A stretch of 64,000 bases of DNA from the NCBI RefSeq assembly GCF_016904885.1, contig NZ_JADWYI010000001.1, positions 8,613,224 to 8,677,223 of the forward strand, given 5' to 3'. The notes beneath the pieces are model-generated. The model searched no databases. It was not told where the DNA came from and saw nothing but the letters and a program-made list of their open reading frames with translations. Positions within the stretch are counted from its first letter, which is position 1; every line of letters starts with the position of its first letter. This DNA is from Archangium primigenium (GTDB lineage: Bacteria; Myxococcota; Myxococcia; Myxococcales; Myxococcaceae). The position numbers and the translations under genes were made by a program. Shown here piece after piece: positions 27,626-35,579 of the stretch.

Positions 27626-29112
27626 CGCCGCCACTCCTCCTCGTAGTAGTGCACGAGCACCTGGTTGTTGAGCCGGTTGACCTCCGCGGGCAGGGGGCTC
27701 ATGTCCGCGGGGAAGTGGAAGAGCGTGTCCAGCGTGTCCTCGGACAGGAAGCGCAGGCCCTCGGCCAGGGGACGGCGGGGAGCCGCGGCCTCGTGGGCCA
27801 CCAGCACGTAGCCCCACTCCCCGAAGGACGGCACCAGCGCGTGGTAGGGGTGCGTCCAGAAGCCCGCCGCCCGGAGCGTCGTGTCCACGCACCAGAAGGA
27901 GCGCCGGGCGTACAGCGGCGAGGTGCTCTGGATGACGGCCACGCCGTCCGACGCCAGCCGCCGCTTGAGCAGCCGGTAGAAGCCCGTGGTGTAGAGCTTG
28001 CCCAGGGCGAAGTTGTTGGGGTCCGGGAAGTCCACCACGATGACGTCCCAGTGGCTCGTGTCCTCGCGCAGGAACTGCATCGCGTCCGTGTTGAGCACAC
28101 GCATGCGCGGATCCTCGAGCGCGCGGCCGTTGAGCTCCGCCAATTCGTTCCAGCGCAGCGCGAGCCCCGTCATCGCCGGATCCAGGTCCACGAGCGTCAG
28201 GTGCTTGACCTCCGGGTACTTGAGGATCTCCCGCGCCGCGAGCCCATCCCCGCCGCCGAGCACCAGCACCCGCTCGAGCTTGCCGGCGCGCGTGACGGCC
28301 GGATGCACGAGGGCCTCGTGGTAGCGGTACTCGTCCACGCTGGCGAACTGCAGGTTGCCATTGAGGTAGAGCGAGAAGCCCCGCTTGCCGCGCGTGAGCA
28401 CGATGCGCTGGTAGGGCGAGCTCGTCGCGTGCACCACCTCGTCGGAGAAGAGGTGCTCCTCGGAGAAGTTGTTCAGCCGCTCGCCCATCACCAGGCCCGC
28501 CACGAGGAAGAGGCTGAGCAGCACCGCCTTGATGCGCAGGCGGTTCGGGTGGGCCAGCACCGGCTGGAGCAGCCACGTGCTCCACAGGCCCACCAGCGCG
28601 TTGAGCAGACCGAACAGGAGCGACGTGCGCACCAGGCCCAGCTTCGGCACGAACAGCAGCGGAAAGCTGATGCTCGCGGCCAGCGCGCCCAGGTAGTCGA
28701 ACGTCAGCACCTGGCTGACCAGGTCCTTGAATTGGAGCTCGTCCTTGAGCAGGCGCAGGAGAAGCGGAATCTCCAGCCCCACCAGGGTGCCGATGAGCAG
28801 CACGCTGCCGTAGAGCACCACCCGGAAGACGTCCGTGAAGGCGAAGGTGAGGAAGAGCAGCGGCGCGCAGCAGCCGCCGATGAGCGCCACGGCCAGCTCC
28901 ACCTCCACGAAGCGCTGCGCCAGTCCGCGCTCCACGAAGCGCGACAGCCAGCTGCCGATGCCCATGGCGAACAGGTAGCAGCCAATCACCGTGGAGAACT
29001 GGGTGATGGAGTCGCCGAGCAGATAGCTCGCCAGCGCGCCCACGATGAGCTCGTAGATGAGCCCACACGTGGCGATGACGAGCACGGTGACGAAAAGGAG
29101 CTTCTTGTTCAT
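27616..29112 (-). CDS. Membrane-anchored spermidine-synthase-like aminopropyltransferase
   Basis: 498 aa. Residues 1-215 contain about seven transmembrane helices (LLFVTVLVIATCGLIYELIVGA onward). Residues 230-498 are a spermidine synthase-like domain: YQRIVLTRG, LYLNGNLQFASVDEYRYHEAL, RVLVLGGGDGLAAREILKYP (dcAdoMet/AdoMet loop), LVDLDPAM, DVIVVDFPDPNN and LGKLYTTGFY. The PDPNN in place of the usual TDP/SDP Asp-Pro and the membrane anchor set it apart from housekeeping SpeE. The ATG overlaps the DUF350 stop (TGATG), so translation is coupled. With SpeD in the same operon supplying decarboxylated AdoMet, an aminopropyl transfer at the membrane is likely. Confidence 0.88.
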   Translation of the reverse strand: MNKKLLFVTVLVIATCGLIYELIVGALASYLLGDSITQFSTVIGCYLFAMGIGSWLSRFVERGLAQRFVEVELAVALIGGCCAPLLFLTFAFTDVFRVVLYGSVLLIGTLVGLEIPLLLRLLKDELQFKDLVSQVLTFDYLGALAASISFPLLFVPKLGLVRTSLLFGLLNALVGLWSTWLLQPVLAHPNRLRIKAVLLSLFLVAGLVMGERLNNFSEEHLFSDEVVHATSSPYQRIVLTRGKRGFSLYLNGNLQFASVDEYRYHEALVHPAVTRAGKLERVLVLGGGDGLAAREILKYPEVKHLTLVDLDPAMTGLALRWNELAELNGRALEDPRMRVLNTDAMQFLREDTSHWDVIVVDFPDPNNFALGKLYTTGFYRLLKRRLASDGVAVIQSTSPLYARRSFWCVDTTLRAAGFWTHPYHALVPSFGEWGYVLVAHEAAAPRRPLAEGLRFLSEDTLDTLFHFPADMSPLPAEVNRLNNQVLVHYYEEEWRRWN

Positions 29113-29345
29113 CAACCCGAGATGGCGGCGGCCACGATGATGGCCAGCCCCAGGATGAAGGAACCCATCACGATGCCGAGCGCCGTGTTCTGATCGACCT
29201 CGATCTCCTTGTGCACGTCGAACGGCATGATGAGCCGGAACACGTACAGCCCCGCCACGAACACCGCCAACCCCACCAGCGAGTACACGAGGCTCGCCAG
29301 CAGGTTGTCCACGTTCACCACCACGGCCAGCACACCCATCGGCAT
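29112..29345 (-). CDS. DUF350 small membrane protein
   Basis: 77 aa from ATG 29345, with two transmembrane segments: LLASLVYSLVGLAVFVAGLYVF and ALGIVMGSFILGLAIIVAAA, separated by a short charged loop (DVHKEIEVDQNT). Length, the two-helix hairpin and the KEIE.DQNTALGI loop fit DUF350, the family of E. coli YjfL. Its start overlaps the stop of the 52-aa gene (TGATG) and its own stop overlaps the next ATG, so it is translated as part of a chain. Function of the family is not established; it recurs beside polyamine- and glutathionylspermidine-type enzymes. Confidence 0.87.
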   Translation of the reverse strand: MPMGVLAVVVNVDNLLASLVYSLVGLAVFVAGLYVFRLIMPFDVHKEIEVDQNTALGIVMGSFILGLAIIVAAAISG

Positions 29346-29503
29346 CACTTCCCTCCCATGAAGCTTCCACTGCGATAGCGCGCCGCGCCGACCGCCCCCC
29401 GGGCGCCGTCGGACTTGCCGCGCTGAGCGCCGCTGAACGGCTCGAAGCCGAGCACCGCCATGAGGCCGTAGAGCAGCACGATGATTCCACCGAAGTACTT
29501 CAT
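29345..29503 (-). CDS. 52-aa membrane-anchored Gly/Ala/Arg-rich peptide
   Basis: A gene too short for routine ORF calling, supported by an excellent ribosome-binding site (AGGGGAGGA, 4 nt before ATG 29503) and exact TGATG coupling to the DUF350 gene. Residues 1-20 are one hydrophobic segment (MKYFGGIIVLLYGLMAVLGF). The rest is a polar, Gly/Ala/Arg/Ser tail (AQRGKSDGARGAVGAARYRS) ending FMGGK. No Cys and no known domain. It lies between the DUF4178 protein and DUF350 in a six-gene operon containing SpeD and an aminopropyltransferase-like enzyme, so it might be a substrate or scaffold for modification at the membrane; that role is inference. Confidence 0.8.
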   Translation of the reverse strand: MKYFGGIIVLLYGLMAVLGFEPFSGAQRGKSDGARGAVGAARYRSGSFMGGK

Positions 29504-29515
29504 CCCGTCCTCCCC

Positions 29516-31405
29516 TCAACTCCCCTGCTTCAAGTTGCTCTCGCTCCAGCGCGAGCTCTCGAACAGGGAGGAGCGCAGCAGGTTCCACGCGGGAACGATG
29601 AGCAACAGCATCAAGGAACAGAACAGCCACAGAAAGCGCGGCGAGTCGCTCACGAGCCTGAGCCGGTAGTTGGGCAGCTGCTTGCTGAAGCTCGCCTGGG
29701 TGCGCAGCACGTAGCGTCCCGCCTCCACCGAGGACAGGTAATCCGTGGTCTCGAGGCCGCCCTCGCTCCACGCGCCGTCCGAGTCCCTCCCCGTGTAGAG
29801 GCTCACCTCCTCGTAGAAGCCGATGACCTCCTGGGTGTCCTGGTTGAGCAGCTCGCCCTCCACGCCCAGCCAGCTGTTGTTCACGTTCGCGCCCAACGAC
29901 ACCCGCAGGTTGCCGCGCTGATGGATCTCGAAGGGCTCGCTGAACCACACGGCCGTGGCCGTGCCGGAGTGGGCGTCCGGCGCCAGCGCCACCGTCTGAT
30001 GGAGCACCACCTCGTTGGCCGCGCGCGAGTTCACCCCGATGTAGATGAAGAGCAGGAACGCGGCCCACAGGCCGACCCACCGCCACGCGGTGGCGCTCCG
30101 GTGCGGGTTGGGCTGGCTCGGGGCGATGCCGTGGGGCGTGGGCAGCGGCTCCTTCAAGCCAAAGGCCTCGCGCACCACCTCGGGCGACAGGTATTCGCCC
30201 CGGGTGTACGAGACCTCCGTCTCCGTCTCCTCCTCGTTCACCGAGAGCGGCGGCGCCACGAACTCCTCGGCCGTCGCCGTCTCGCCCGCCCGCACCGCCC
30301 AGTAGAACTCCCCCAGCACCAGCTCCGTGACGGCCGTCACGCGCTGGAAGGCCACGAAGCGCTCGCCCCCCAGGTGCGCGGCCACGCCCGAGCGGGCCGA
30401 CACCTCGCCCGCGTCCAGGGGCTTGAGGAACACCCAGTGCCCGTTGGAGCTCATCAGCCAGGTGAAGCCGCGCCCGCGGTTGAAGAGGAGGTACTCCTCC
30501 CAGGGGTAGCGCACCCCTTCCACCTCGCACGAGCGCACCATCATGCCGATGCAGATCCACTCCGCGGCGTCGAGCGTGCCCCGGGCCCCCAGCTCCAGCG
30601 CGAAGGGGTGGTCGGGCTTCTGGAGCAGCTCGAGGAAGGCGAGCCGGCCATTGCGGCCCACCTCCAGGAGCGCGCCGCAGTAGGGACACGCCACGCGCTT
30701 GCTCTGGTCCGGGGCGCGCAGCTCCAGGGGGCCATTGCACTCGGTGCAACGCGCCTGGACCAGCGCCACCTGCTTCACCCGGGGCCGGAGCTGATCCGGC
30801 GGGATGCCCAGCTCGGTGAGCTTCAGCTTCCGGCCGATGAAGACCTCGGGCTCCTTCGCCCAGGCGCCGAAGTCGAGCGTGACGAAGACGCCACCCGGGC
30901 CCGAGGCATCCACGTAGTGGCTGTCCGCGCTCGGGTCCACGTCGTGGGGGAGCTGGCCCTCGGCGGCCACCACCCGACCATGGCCCCGCTCCTCCACCGC
31001 CAGCCGATGTCCCCGGAGGCTGAAGCGGCGGCCGGGCGCGAAGTCCTGGAGCTTCAGCTCCGGCTCCAGGCCCTCGGCGTACAGGAGGTAGAAGGCGCCC
31101 TCGGCCTCGCTCAACCAGCCCGTGCGCCCGTCATCGAACTCCACGTACCACTCGTCCCAGGGCCCCGCGCCATGGTCCTTCTGCAGGTGGCCCACCACCC
31201 GGTAGGCCTCGCGGCCCACGCGGCCCTCCACCCCGAGCCGCAGGGGCGAGTCGGTGTCGACGACGGCGCCCACCTTGCCGTGGGCCTCCAGGTCCAACCC
31301 CTTCTTGGCCACCACCGTCTGGCAATGGCCGCACACCACCACCTGCGCCGACCCCGCGGTGAACTCCACCGCCGCGCCACACGCGGGACATTTCCCCTGC
31401 GTCAC
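29516..31405 (-). CDS. Zinc-ribbon protein with two DUF4178-like domains and C-terminal membrane helices
   Basis: 629 aa from GTG 31405, overlapping the SpeD stop in GTGA. It begins with a zinc ribbon (CPACGAAVEF then VCGHCQ), followed by a DUF4178-like beta domain (LGVEGRVGREAYRVVGHLQ, WDEWYVEFDDGRTGWLSEAEG). A second ribbon (CTECNGPLEL, CPYCGALLEV) precedes another similar domain (YPWEEYLLFNRGRGFTWLMSSNGHW). About residue 440 onward there is a transmembrane helix (WVGLWAAFLLFIYIGVNS), a beta-rich extracytoplasmic region and a final helix (FLWLFCSLMLLLIVPAWNLL). The N-terminal part is therefore cytosolic. DUF4178 recurs in gene clusters with DUF350 and spermidine synthase-like proteins; the molecular role is unknown. 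Confidence 0.85.
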   Translation of the reverse strand: MTQGKCPACGAAVEFTAGSAQVVVCGHCQTVVAKKGLDLEAHGKVGAVVDTDSPLRLGVEGRVGREAYRVVGHLQKDHGAGPWDEWYVEFDDGRTGWLSEAEGAFYLLYAEGLEPELKLQDFAPGRRFSLRGHRLAVEERGHGRVVAAEGQLPHDVDPSADSHYVDASGPGGVFVTLDFGAWAKEPEVFIGRKLKLTELGIPPDQLRPRVKQVALVQARCTECNGPLELRAPDQSKRVACPYCGALLEVGRNGRLAFLELLQKPDHPFALELGARGTLDAAEWICIGMMVRSCEVEGVRYPWEEYLLFNRGRGFTWLMSSNGHWVFLKPLDAGEVSARSGVAAHLGGERFVAFQRVTAVTELVLGEFYWAVRAGETATAEEFVAPPLSVNEEETETEVSYTRGEYLSPEVVREAFGLKEPLPTPHGIAPSQPNPHRSATAWRWVGLWAAFLLFIYIGVNSRAANEVVLHQTVALAPDAHSGTATAVWFSEPFEIHQRGNLRVSLGANVNNSWLGVEGELLNQDTQEVIGFYEEVSLYTGRDSDGAWSEGGLETTDYLSSVEAGRYVLRTQASFSKQLPNYRLRLVSDSPRFLWLFCSLMLLLIVPAWNLLRSSLFESSRWSESNLKQGS

Positions 31406-31752
31406 GCCTCCCCCCCCCGTGGCAGCTCCCGCACGTGGCAGGACGTCGCGCCCAGGTGCCGCGCCAGCAGCGACTCGAAGTCCGGACGCGCGCGCACCCG
31501 GCAGCAATAGACATTGAGCGCGGCGAAGCCGTGCTCGGGAAAGGTGTGGAGGGCCAGATGGCTCTCGGCCAGCAGCGCCAGTCCCGTGACCCCTCCCGGC
31601 TCCGGGAAGACATGCCACTGCGGCTGGCCGATGACCCGCAGGTCCAGCAGCACGACGAGCTCCTCGAACAGGGCCGCGAGGCTCCGGGCGTCCTTGAGAC
31701 GCTCGGGCATGCACCCCCGCACATCCACCAGCCATTCCTGTCCGGTCGTCAG
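31402..31752 (-). CDS. speD: S-adenosylmethionine decarboxylase proenzyme (SpeD, prokaryotic type), probable CTG start
   Basis: 116 aa. The self-cleavage site is LAESHLALHTFPEHGFAALNVYCC: cleavage at Glu-Ser generates the pyruvoyl group, and His and Cys of the family are retained. Product is decarboxylated AdoMet, the aminopropyl donor. Start: the only in-frame GTG (31728) would delete half of the first beta strand (EWLVDVRGC). CTG 31752 is preceded by GGGGAGG with 7-nt spacing and gives TTGQEWLVDVRGCMPERL, matching the family start, so I annotate CTG. The in-frame stop upstream is near 31786. This is the first gene of the coupled minus-strand operon ending with the amine oxidase. Confidence 0.9.
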   Translation of the reverse strand: MTTGQEWLVDVRGCMPERLKDARSLAALFEELVVLLDLRVIGQPQWHVFPEPGGVTGLALLAESHLALHTFPEHGFAALNVYCCRVRARPDFESLLARHLGATSCHVRELPRGGEA

Positions 31753-31850
31753 ACGCCTGCCTCCCCTGGAGCCGCCCTCCTTCTAGCACGGGCCGCCCGC
31801 CGGGGTGCCTCCGACAATGGGCGGGGCGGGCCTGATAGACTGCCGGGCGC

Positions 31851-32858
31851 ATGGCCTCGAAGGATCTCCGTCCCTCCCCCCCGCCGCCCCCCCCTGGCCC
31901 CGTCCCCACCCCCGCCGCGCCGGGCGTGATCGCGCGGATGCTCCAGTCCCTGCGCGCCCTGCCCGAGGCCCGGCACAACCCGTCGGCGGCGCCGGGCAGC
32001 ACGGGCCTGGCGGGCTGGTTCAAGGCCGAGACGCCCCCGCCTCTCGAGGACGTCACCGCGCGCTTCCACGCGGTCTACGCGCGCGTGCGGGACAACGAGG
32101 CGGTGCTGCCGGACGAGGCGCGGCGCCACCAGTATCTGCTCATCAAGGGCATGCTGGGGGACGAGCTGCCCGGCTACCTGGACGACAACCAGCGCCGCCT
32201 GGAGGAGCGTGGCCTGGAGACGCGCGGGGTGGCGGTGGACACCGAGGGCCGGCTGCTGGACAACGTGGCCGTGGTGCGCGAGGCGCTGCTGGATGCCCGG
32301 CACTTCCGCCGCTCGGTGGTGCTCGTGGGGCACAGCAAGGGGGGCGTGGAGGCCTTGAGCGCGCTCGCGCTCCACCCGGAATTGCGCGAGGTCGTGCGCG
32401 CGGTGGTGACGCTCCAGGCGCCCTACGGCGGCTCGGTCATCGCCAACGATCTCGTGGCGTCGCCCGCGCTCCGGCGGCTGGTGGACGTGGCCTTCCCCTC
32501 GCTCTTCCAGGGCGATGGCGCCTCGGTGGAGGACCTGTCCTACGCCCGGCGCCAGGACTTCGTGCGCCGCCATCCCTATCCGGCCGGCATCCCCACCGTG
32601 TCCCTGGCCACCTCACGGCTGTCCCGGCGCTCGGTGCTGCGCCCGCTGTGCGCCTATGTCCACGAGCGCTACGGCTGGGGCTGTGATGGCCTGGTGGCCG
32701 CGCTGGACGCGGAGATCCCCGGCTCGCGCGTGGTGCGGCTCGGCGACATGGACCACGCCGAGGCGGCCATGACCGGCCTGCCCGGCTTCTCCAACTACTT
32801 CCCGAGCGCCCTCACCGAGACGATGGTCGCCCTGGCGCTCGACGCCCCGCGCTTTTGA
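31851..32858 (+). CDS. Alpha/beta-hydrolase (lipase-like)
   Basis: 335 aa. A Pro-rich lead (residues 8-25) is followed by a helical lid-like region (RMLQSLRALPEARHNPSAAPG). The hydrolase core follows: YLLIKGMLGDELPGYL, the nucleophile elbow VVLVGHSKGGVEAL (G-x-S-x-G, Ser about 163), LQAPYGGSVIANDL, and near the C-terminus MDHAEAAM with the probable catalytic His after VRLGDMDH. No signal peptide, so cytosolic. Substrate unknown. It is divergent from speD (98 bp between starts) and lies 12 bp upstream of a lipoprotein gene that has its own AAAGGA ribosome site. Confidence 0.85.
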   Translation: MASKDLRPSPPPPPPGPVPTPAAPGVIARMLQSLRALPEARHNPSAAPGSTGLAGWFKAETPPPLEDVTARFHAVYARVRDNEAVLPDEARRHQYLLIKGMLGDELPGYLDDNQRRLEERGLETRGVAVDTEGRLLDNVAVVREALLDARHFRRSVVLVGHSKGGVEALSALALHPELREVVRAVVTLQAPYGGSVIANDLVASPALRRLVDVAFPSLFQGDGASVEDLSYARRQDFVRRHPYPAGIPTVSLATSRLSRRSVLRPLCAYVHERYGWGCDGLVAALDAEIPGSRVVRLGDMDHAEAAMTGLPGFSNYFPSALTETMVALALDAPRF

Positions 32859-32870
32859 AAGGACGTCGCC

Positions 32871-33524
32871 ATGCGTCCTCTCCTTCACACCACGCTCCTG
32901 CTGCTCTTGGCATGTGCGACAACGGATCCGAGGCCGCTCACACAGGAAGCCCCGACTCCAGCTGTCGACAACCTTCAGCGGGCCGCGCGGTATCCCTGGA
33001 CGGATGACGGGCATTGCGTAGTGCGAGAAGCCGCGCAGGGCTGGCCCGTCCTGGCGGAGAGATGTTTTCACGCGCTCGACCACGACAGGGTCGAGTTCCA
33101 CGATGTCACGGGACAATGCGCGGTCGCCTCGGCGGGCGCGGCAGCCTTGGGCGTGGGACTTTGCATCTTCGCGGCTCCCGAGATCGTTGTTGGGACGGTG
33201 CTCGTTCTCGGGGTCGTCGTGGTGGCCCTCGCCATCGAGGCGGAGTTGGATGCCTACGCATCGAAGCGAAAGCCCACCTCCAAGAGCCCACCCGACCCCA
33301 AACAAAACCCCCAGCCGCTCGTTCCGACCGATCCCCATCCGGCGGACTACGCGGAGTGGCGTGAGCGCTGCACGGACCACTACATCAAGTGCACGGGCTA
33401 CTTCGCGGGGATGAAGGAACCCCGGGTCTACGGGGAGAGCCTGTGCCAATCGTGTTCGCGCGTCTGTCGACGCACGGGCCGATGGCCGACGGAGTTCAGC
33501 GGGCATCCCTGCCCGGGAGGTTGA
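32871..33524 (+). CDS. Polymorphic lipoprotein, possible toxin (SitA-like architecture)
   Basis: 217 aa. Signal and lipobox: LLLLLACATTD (Cys15). The block YPWTDDGHCVVREAAQGWPVLAERCFHALDHDRV is followed by a hydrophobic stretch (GAAALGVGLCIFAAPEIVVGTVLVLGVVVVAL region, about 90-125). I recognise both as a recurrent N-terminal module of myxobacterial lipoproteins that carry different C-termini. The present C-terminus (170-217) is Cys-rich: CTDHYIKCTGYF, LCQSCSRVCRRTG and GHPCPGG. That pattern (constant lipoprotein front, variable tail, small gene next door) is like the SitA toxins delivered by outer-membrane exchange in Myxococcus. A toxic activity is inferred, not shown. GC is lower than in flanking genes. 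Confidence 0.72.
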   Translation: MRPLLHTTLLLLLACATTDPRPLTQEAPTPAVDNLQRAARYPWTDDGHCVVREAAQGWPVLAERCFHALDHDRVEFHDVTGQCAVASAGAAALGVGLCIFAAPEIVVGTVLVLGVVVVALAIEAELDAYASKRKPTSKSPPDPKQNPQPLVPTDPHPADYAEWRERCTDHYIKCTGYFAGMKEPRVYGESLCQSCSRVCRRTGRWPTEFSGHPCPGG

Positions 33525-33526
33525 GT

Positions 33527-34078
33527 GTGCGGAGCACACGCGCGAATTGGTGGCAGAGCGTGGCGAAGCGCCGTGATGAACTCTCGATCGAGCTGATGAA
33601 GGCCAAGGCGCCCTATGAGGAGCACAAGCGCCAGTTGCTCGAGCAGGCCAGGGACCTGATGCGCGAGGCGGTCAGTCCTGCTGAATCCCGCCACATCCAG
33701 CGGCTCACCCTGCAAGAGCTCATCACGGAGGCCTACGCGAGTGGGGCCGACTGGAACGAGTTCGGCGCGCTCTTGCGCCGCATTCGACGGCTTGGCTACG
33801 CGGACATCACCCACCGGGTCCATGTGGCGTGCCTCTTCGTCCAAGCAGTGCCCCGGTTCCCCGAGCGAGCTCGACGGGCATTCGCCCTTCTCGCGGAAGC
33901 GGAGCGAATGCTCAAGCGCCGCCGCAAGAATCATCCCCTCCGGAGAGAAGGCATGCAGGGCATTGCGCATGCACGCGAAGTAGCGGCCGCGGCAGGCCTC
34001 ACCCCGCGCAAGGAGACCGCGGTGAAGCCGTTGTCCAGCGGACGCGCTCGTACGGTCCGGTCGGGATTGTCGGAATGA
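33527..34078 (+). CDS. Helical partner of the polymorphic lipoprotein, candidate immunity protein
   Basis: 183 aa from GTG 33527, with GGGAGG 6 nt upstream; TTG 33521 is a weaker alternative. The stop of the lipoprotein lies only 2 bp before this start. The protein is soluble, alpha-helical and strongly charged (RRDELSIELMKAKAPYEEHKRQLLEQARDLMREA, then ADWNEFGALLRRIRRLGYADITHRVHVACLFVQ). It ends with a basic tail (MLKRRRKNHPLRREGMQG). No enzymatic motif and no signal peptide. Placement immediately after a variable-tail lipoprotein suggests a cytosolic immunity or chaperone role, by analogy with SitI proteins. I cannot name its family. Confidence 0.7.
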   Translation: MRSTRANWWQSVAKRRDELSIELMKAKAPYEEHKRQLLEQARDLMREAVSPAESRHIQRLTLQELITEAYASGADWNEFGALLRRIRRLGYADITHRVHVACLFVQAVPRFPERARRAFALLAEAERMLKRRRKNHPLRREGMQGIAHAREVAAAAGLTPRKETAVKPLSSGRARTVRSGLSE

Positions 34079-34139
34079 TTTGCTTCGCATATGACTTCCC
34101 TTGGAAATCATCACGCGAAGTCCCCAGGGGGTTGTTGCG

Positions 34140-35489
34140 ATGGCGACGAATCCGACGGAGCAGGAGCAGCGGGCGACGGGCTGTCCCATGAAGCAGGCGC
34201 CGCACGGCGGTCCGGTGGTGCTCGACCGGGAGGACCCCCGGTTCCTCGCCGGGGCCCACGAGGCTTACACGCACTTGCGCGAGCTGGGCCCCGTCGTGCG
34301 GGCCCACTTCGGTCGCGGGCTCACGGACGACCTCGAGGCCCCGGGCACGCCGCCCGGCGGTGAGCGCTTCTTCGTGACGCGCTACGACGAGGCCGTGGAG
34401 ACGCTGCTCGACGACCGCGTCTCCTCGGACTTCCGCACCGGGATGACGCCCGAGCAGCGCGGACGGCTGGCCTCCATGCCCGAGGAGCTCAAGCCCCTGG
34501 CGTACAGCATGCTGATGCTGGACCCCCCGGACCACACGCGGCTGCGCAAGCTCGTCCAGCCGAGCTTCACCGCCCGGGCCATGGAGACGCTGAGGCCGCG
34601 CATCCAGCGCATCATCGACCAGCGGCTGGACGAGGTGGAGCGCGAGGCCGCCATGCGGGGCGAGGCCGTGTCGGAGCGCCGCATGGACCTCATCCGCGCC
34701 TTCGCCTACCCGGTGCCCATCACCGTCATCAGCGACATGCTCGGCATCCCCGACGAGGACCGCGCCCAGGTGCACACGTGGGCCGAGGGCCTCCTGTCCG
34801 AGGACGGCGCGAAGGAGATGAACGAGCAGCGGCGCGCCGTGCTGCGCACGTTCAACGGGTACCTGACGGGCCTGTTCGAGCGCAAGCGGCGCACGCCCGG
34901 CGAGGACATGATCAGCCAGATGCTCGTGGTCCAGGAGGAGGGAGACCGCTTGAGCGAGCAGGAGATGGTCTCCATGGTGTTCATCCTCTTCTTCGCCGGG
35001 CACGTCACCACGGTGAACCTCATCGGCAACGGCGTGGTGGCGCTGCTCACGCACCCGGAGCAGCTCGCGCGCCTGCGCGCGGACCCGGCGCTCGCCAAGG
35101 GCGCCGTCGAGGAGACCCTGCGCTACGCGGGGCCGGTGGACTACATGAGCACGCCGCGCATCGTCCGCGAGGACATGGAGATCGCCGGGTGCCCCGTCGC
35201 CCGGGGCGAGAAGCTGACGGTGGGGCTCGCCTCGGCCAACCGCGACCCCCGGCACTTCGCCAACCCCGACGCCTTCGACATCACCCGGCCGGACGCCCAC
35301 CGCAACATCGCCTTCGGCAAGGGCATCCACGTGTGTATCGGCGCTCCCCTCGCCCGCCTGGAGGGCCAGCTCGCCTTCGAGACCCTGTTCCGCCGCTATC
35401 CCGACCTGCGGCTCGCGGTGCCCGTCGAGTCGCTGCGCCTGGGCACCAGCAGCCTGCGCGGCTACACACAGGTGCCCGTCCTCTTCTGA
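34140..35489 (+). CDS. Cytochrome P450 (first of a tandem pair)
   Basis: 449 aa from ATG 34140; the reading frame also offers TTG 34101, less likely. Class I bacterial P450 with all hallmarks: LMLDPPDHTRLRKLV (C-helix HTRLR), I-helix FFAGHVTTVNLIGN with the acid/alcohol pair, K-helix EETLR, ASANRDPRHFANPDAFD, and the heme loop FGKGIHVCIGAPLARLEG with the Cys thiolate ligand. It has no fused reductase and no ferredoxin gene nearby, so redox partners must be supplied elsewhere. The next gene is a close paralogue in the same orientation 90 bp away, a likely tandem duplication. Substrate cannot be inferred. Confidence 0.95.
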   Translation: MATNPTEQEQRATGCPMKQAPHGGPVVLDREDPRFLAGAHEAYTHLRELGPVVRAHFGRGLTDDLEAPGTPPGGERFFVTRYDEAVETLLDDRVSSDFRTGMTPEQRGRLASMPEELKPLAYSMLMLDPPDHTRLRKLVQPSFTARAMETLRPRIQRIIDQRLDEVEREAAMRGEAVSERRMDLIRAFAYPVPITVISDMLGIPDEDRAQVHTWAEGLLSEDGAKEMNEQRRAVLRTFNGYLTGLFERKRRTPGEDMISQMLVVQEEGDRLSEQEMVSMVFILFFAGHVTTVNLIGNGVVALLTHPEQLARLRADPALAKGAVEETLRYAGPVDYMSTPRIVREDMEIAGCPVARGEKLTVGLASANRDPRHFANPDAFDITRPDAHRNIAFGKGIHVCIGAPLARLEGQLAFETLFRRYPDLRLAVPVESLRLGTSSLRGYTQVPVLF

Positions 35490-35579
35490 GCCGGACGGAG
35501 GGCGCGCGCCCGGCCCTCGCTTGACGGTGCCGGGCGCGTGGGAGAAGAGGGCCTTCCCGCGAAAGCGAAGGAGCCCCTC

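Noticed and set aside
25991-29068. 1025-aa reading that would fuse the amine oxidase to a longer N-terminus
   Set aside because: The N-terminal 480 residues are the out-of-frame shadow of the spermidine synthase-like gene; a GTG with Tat signal at 27625 is the real start.
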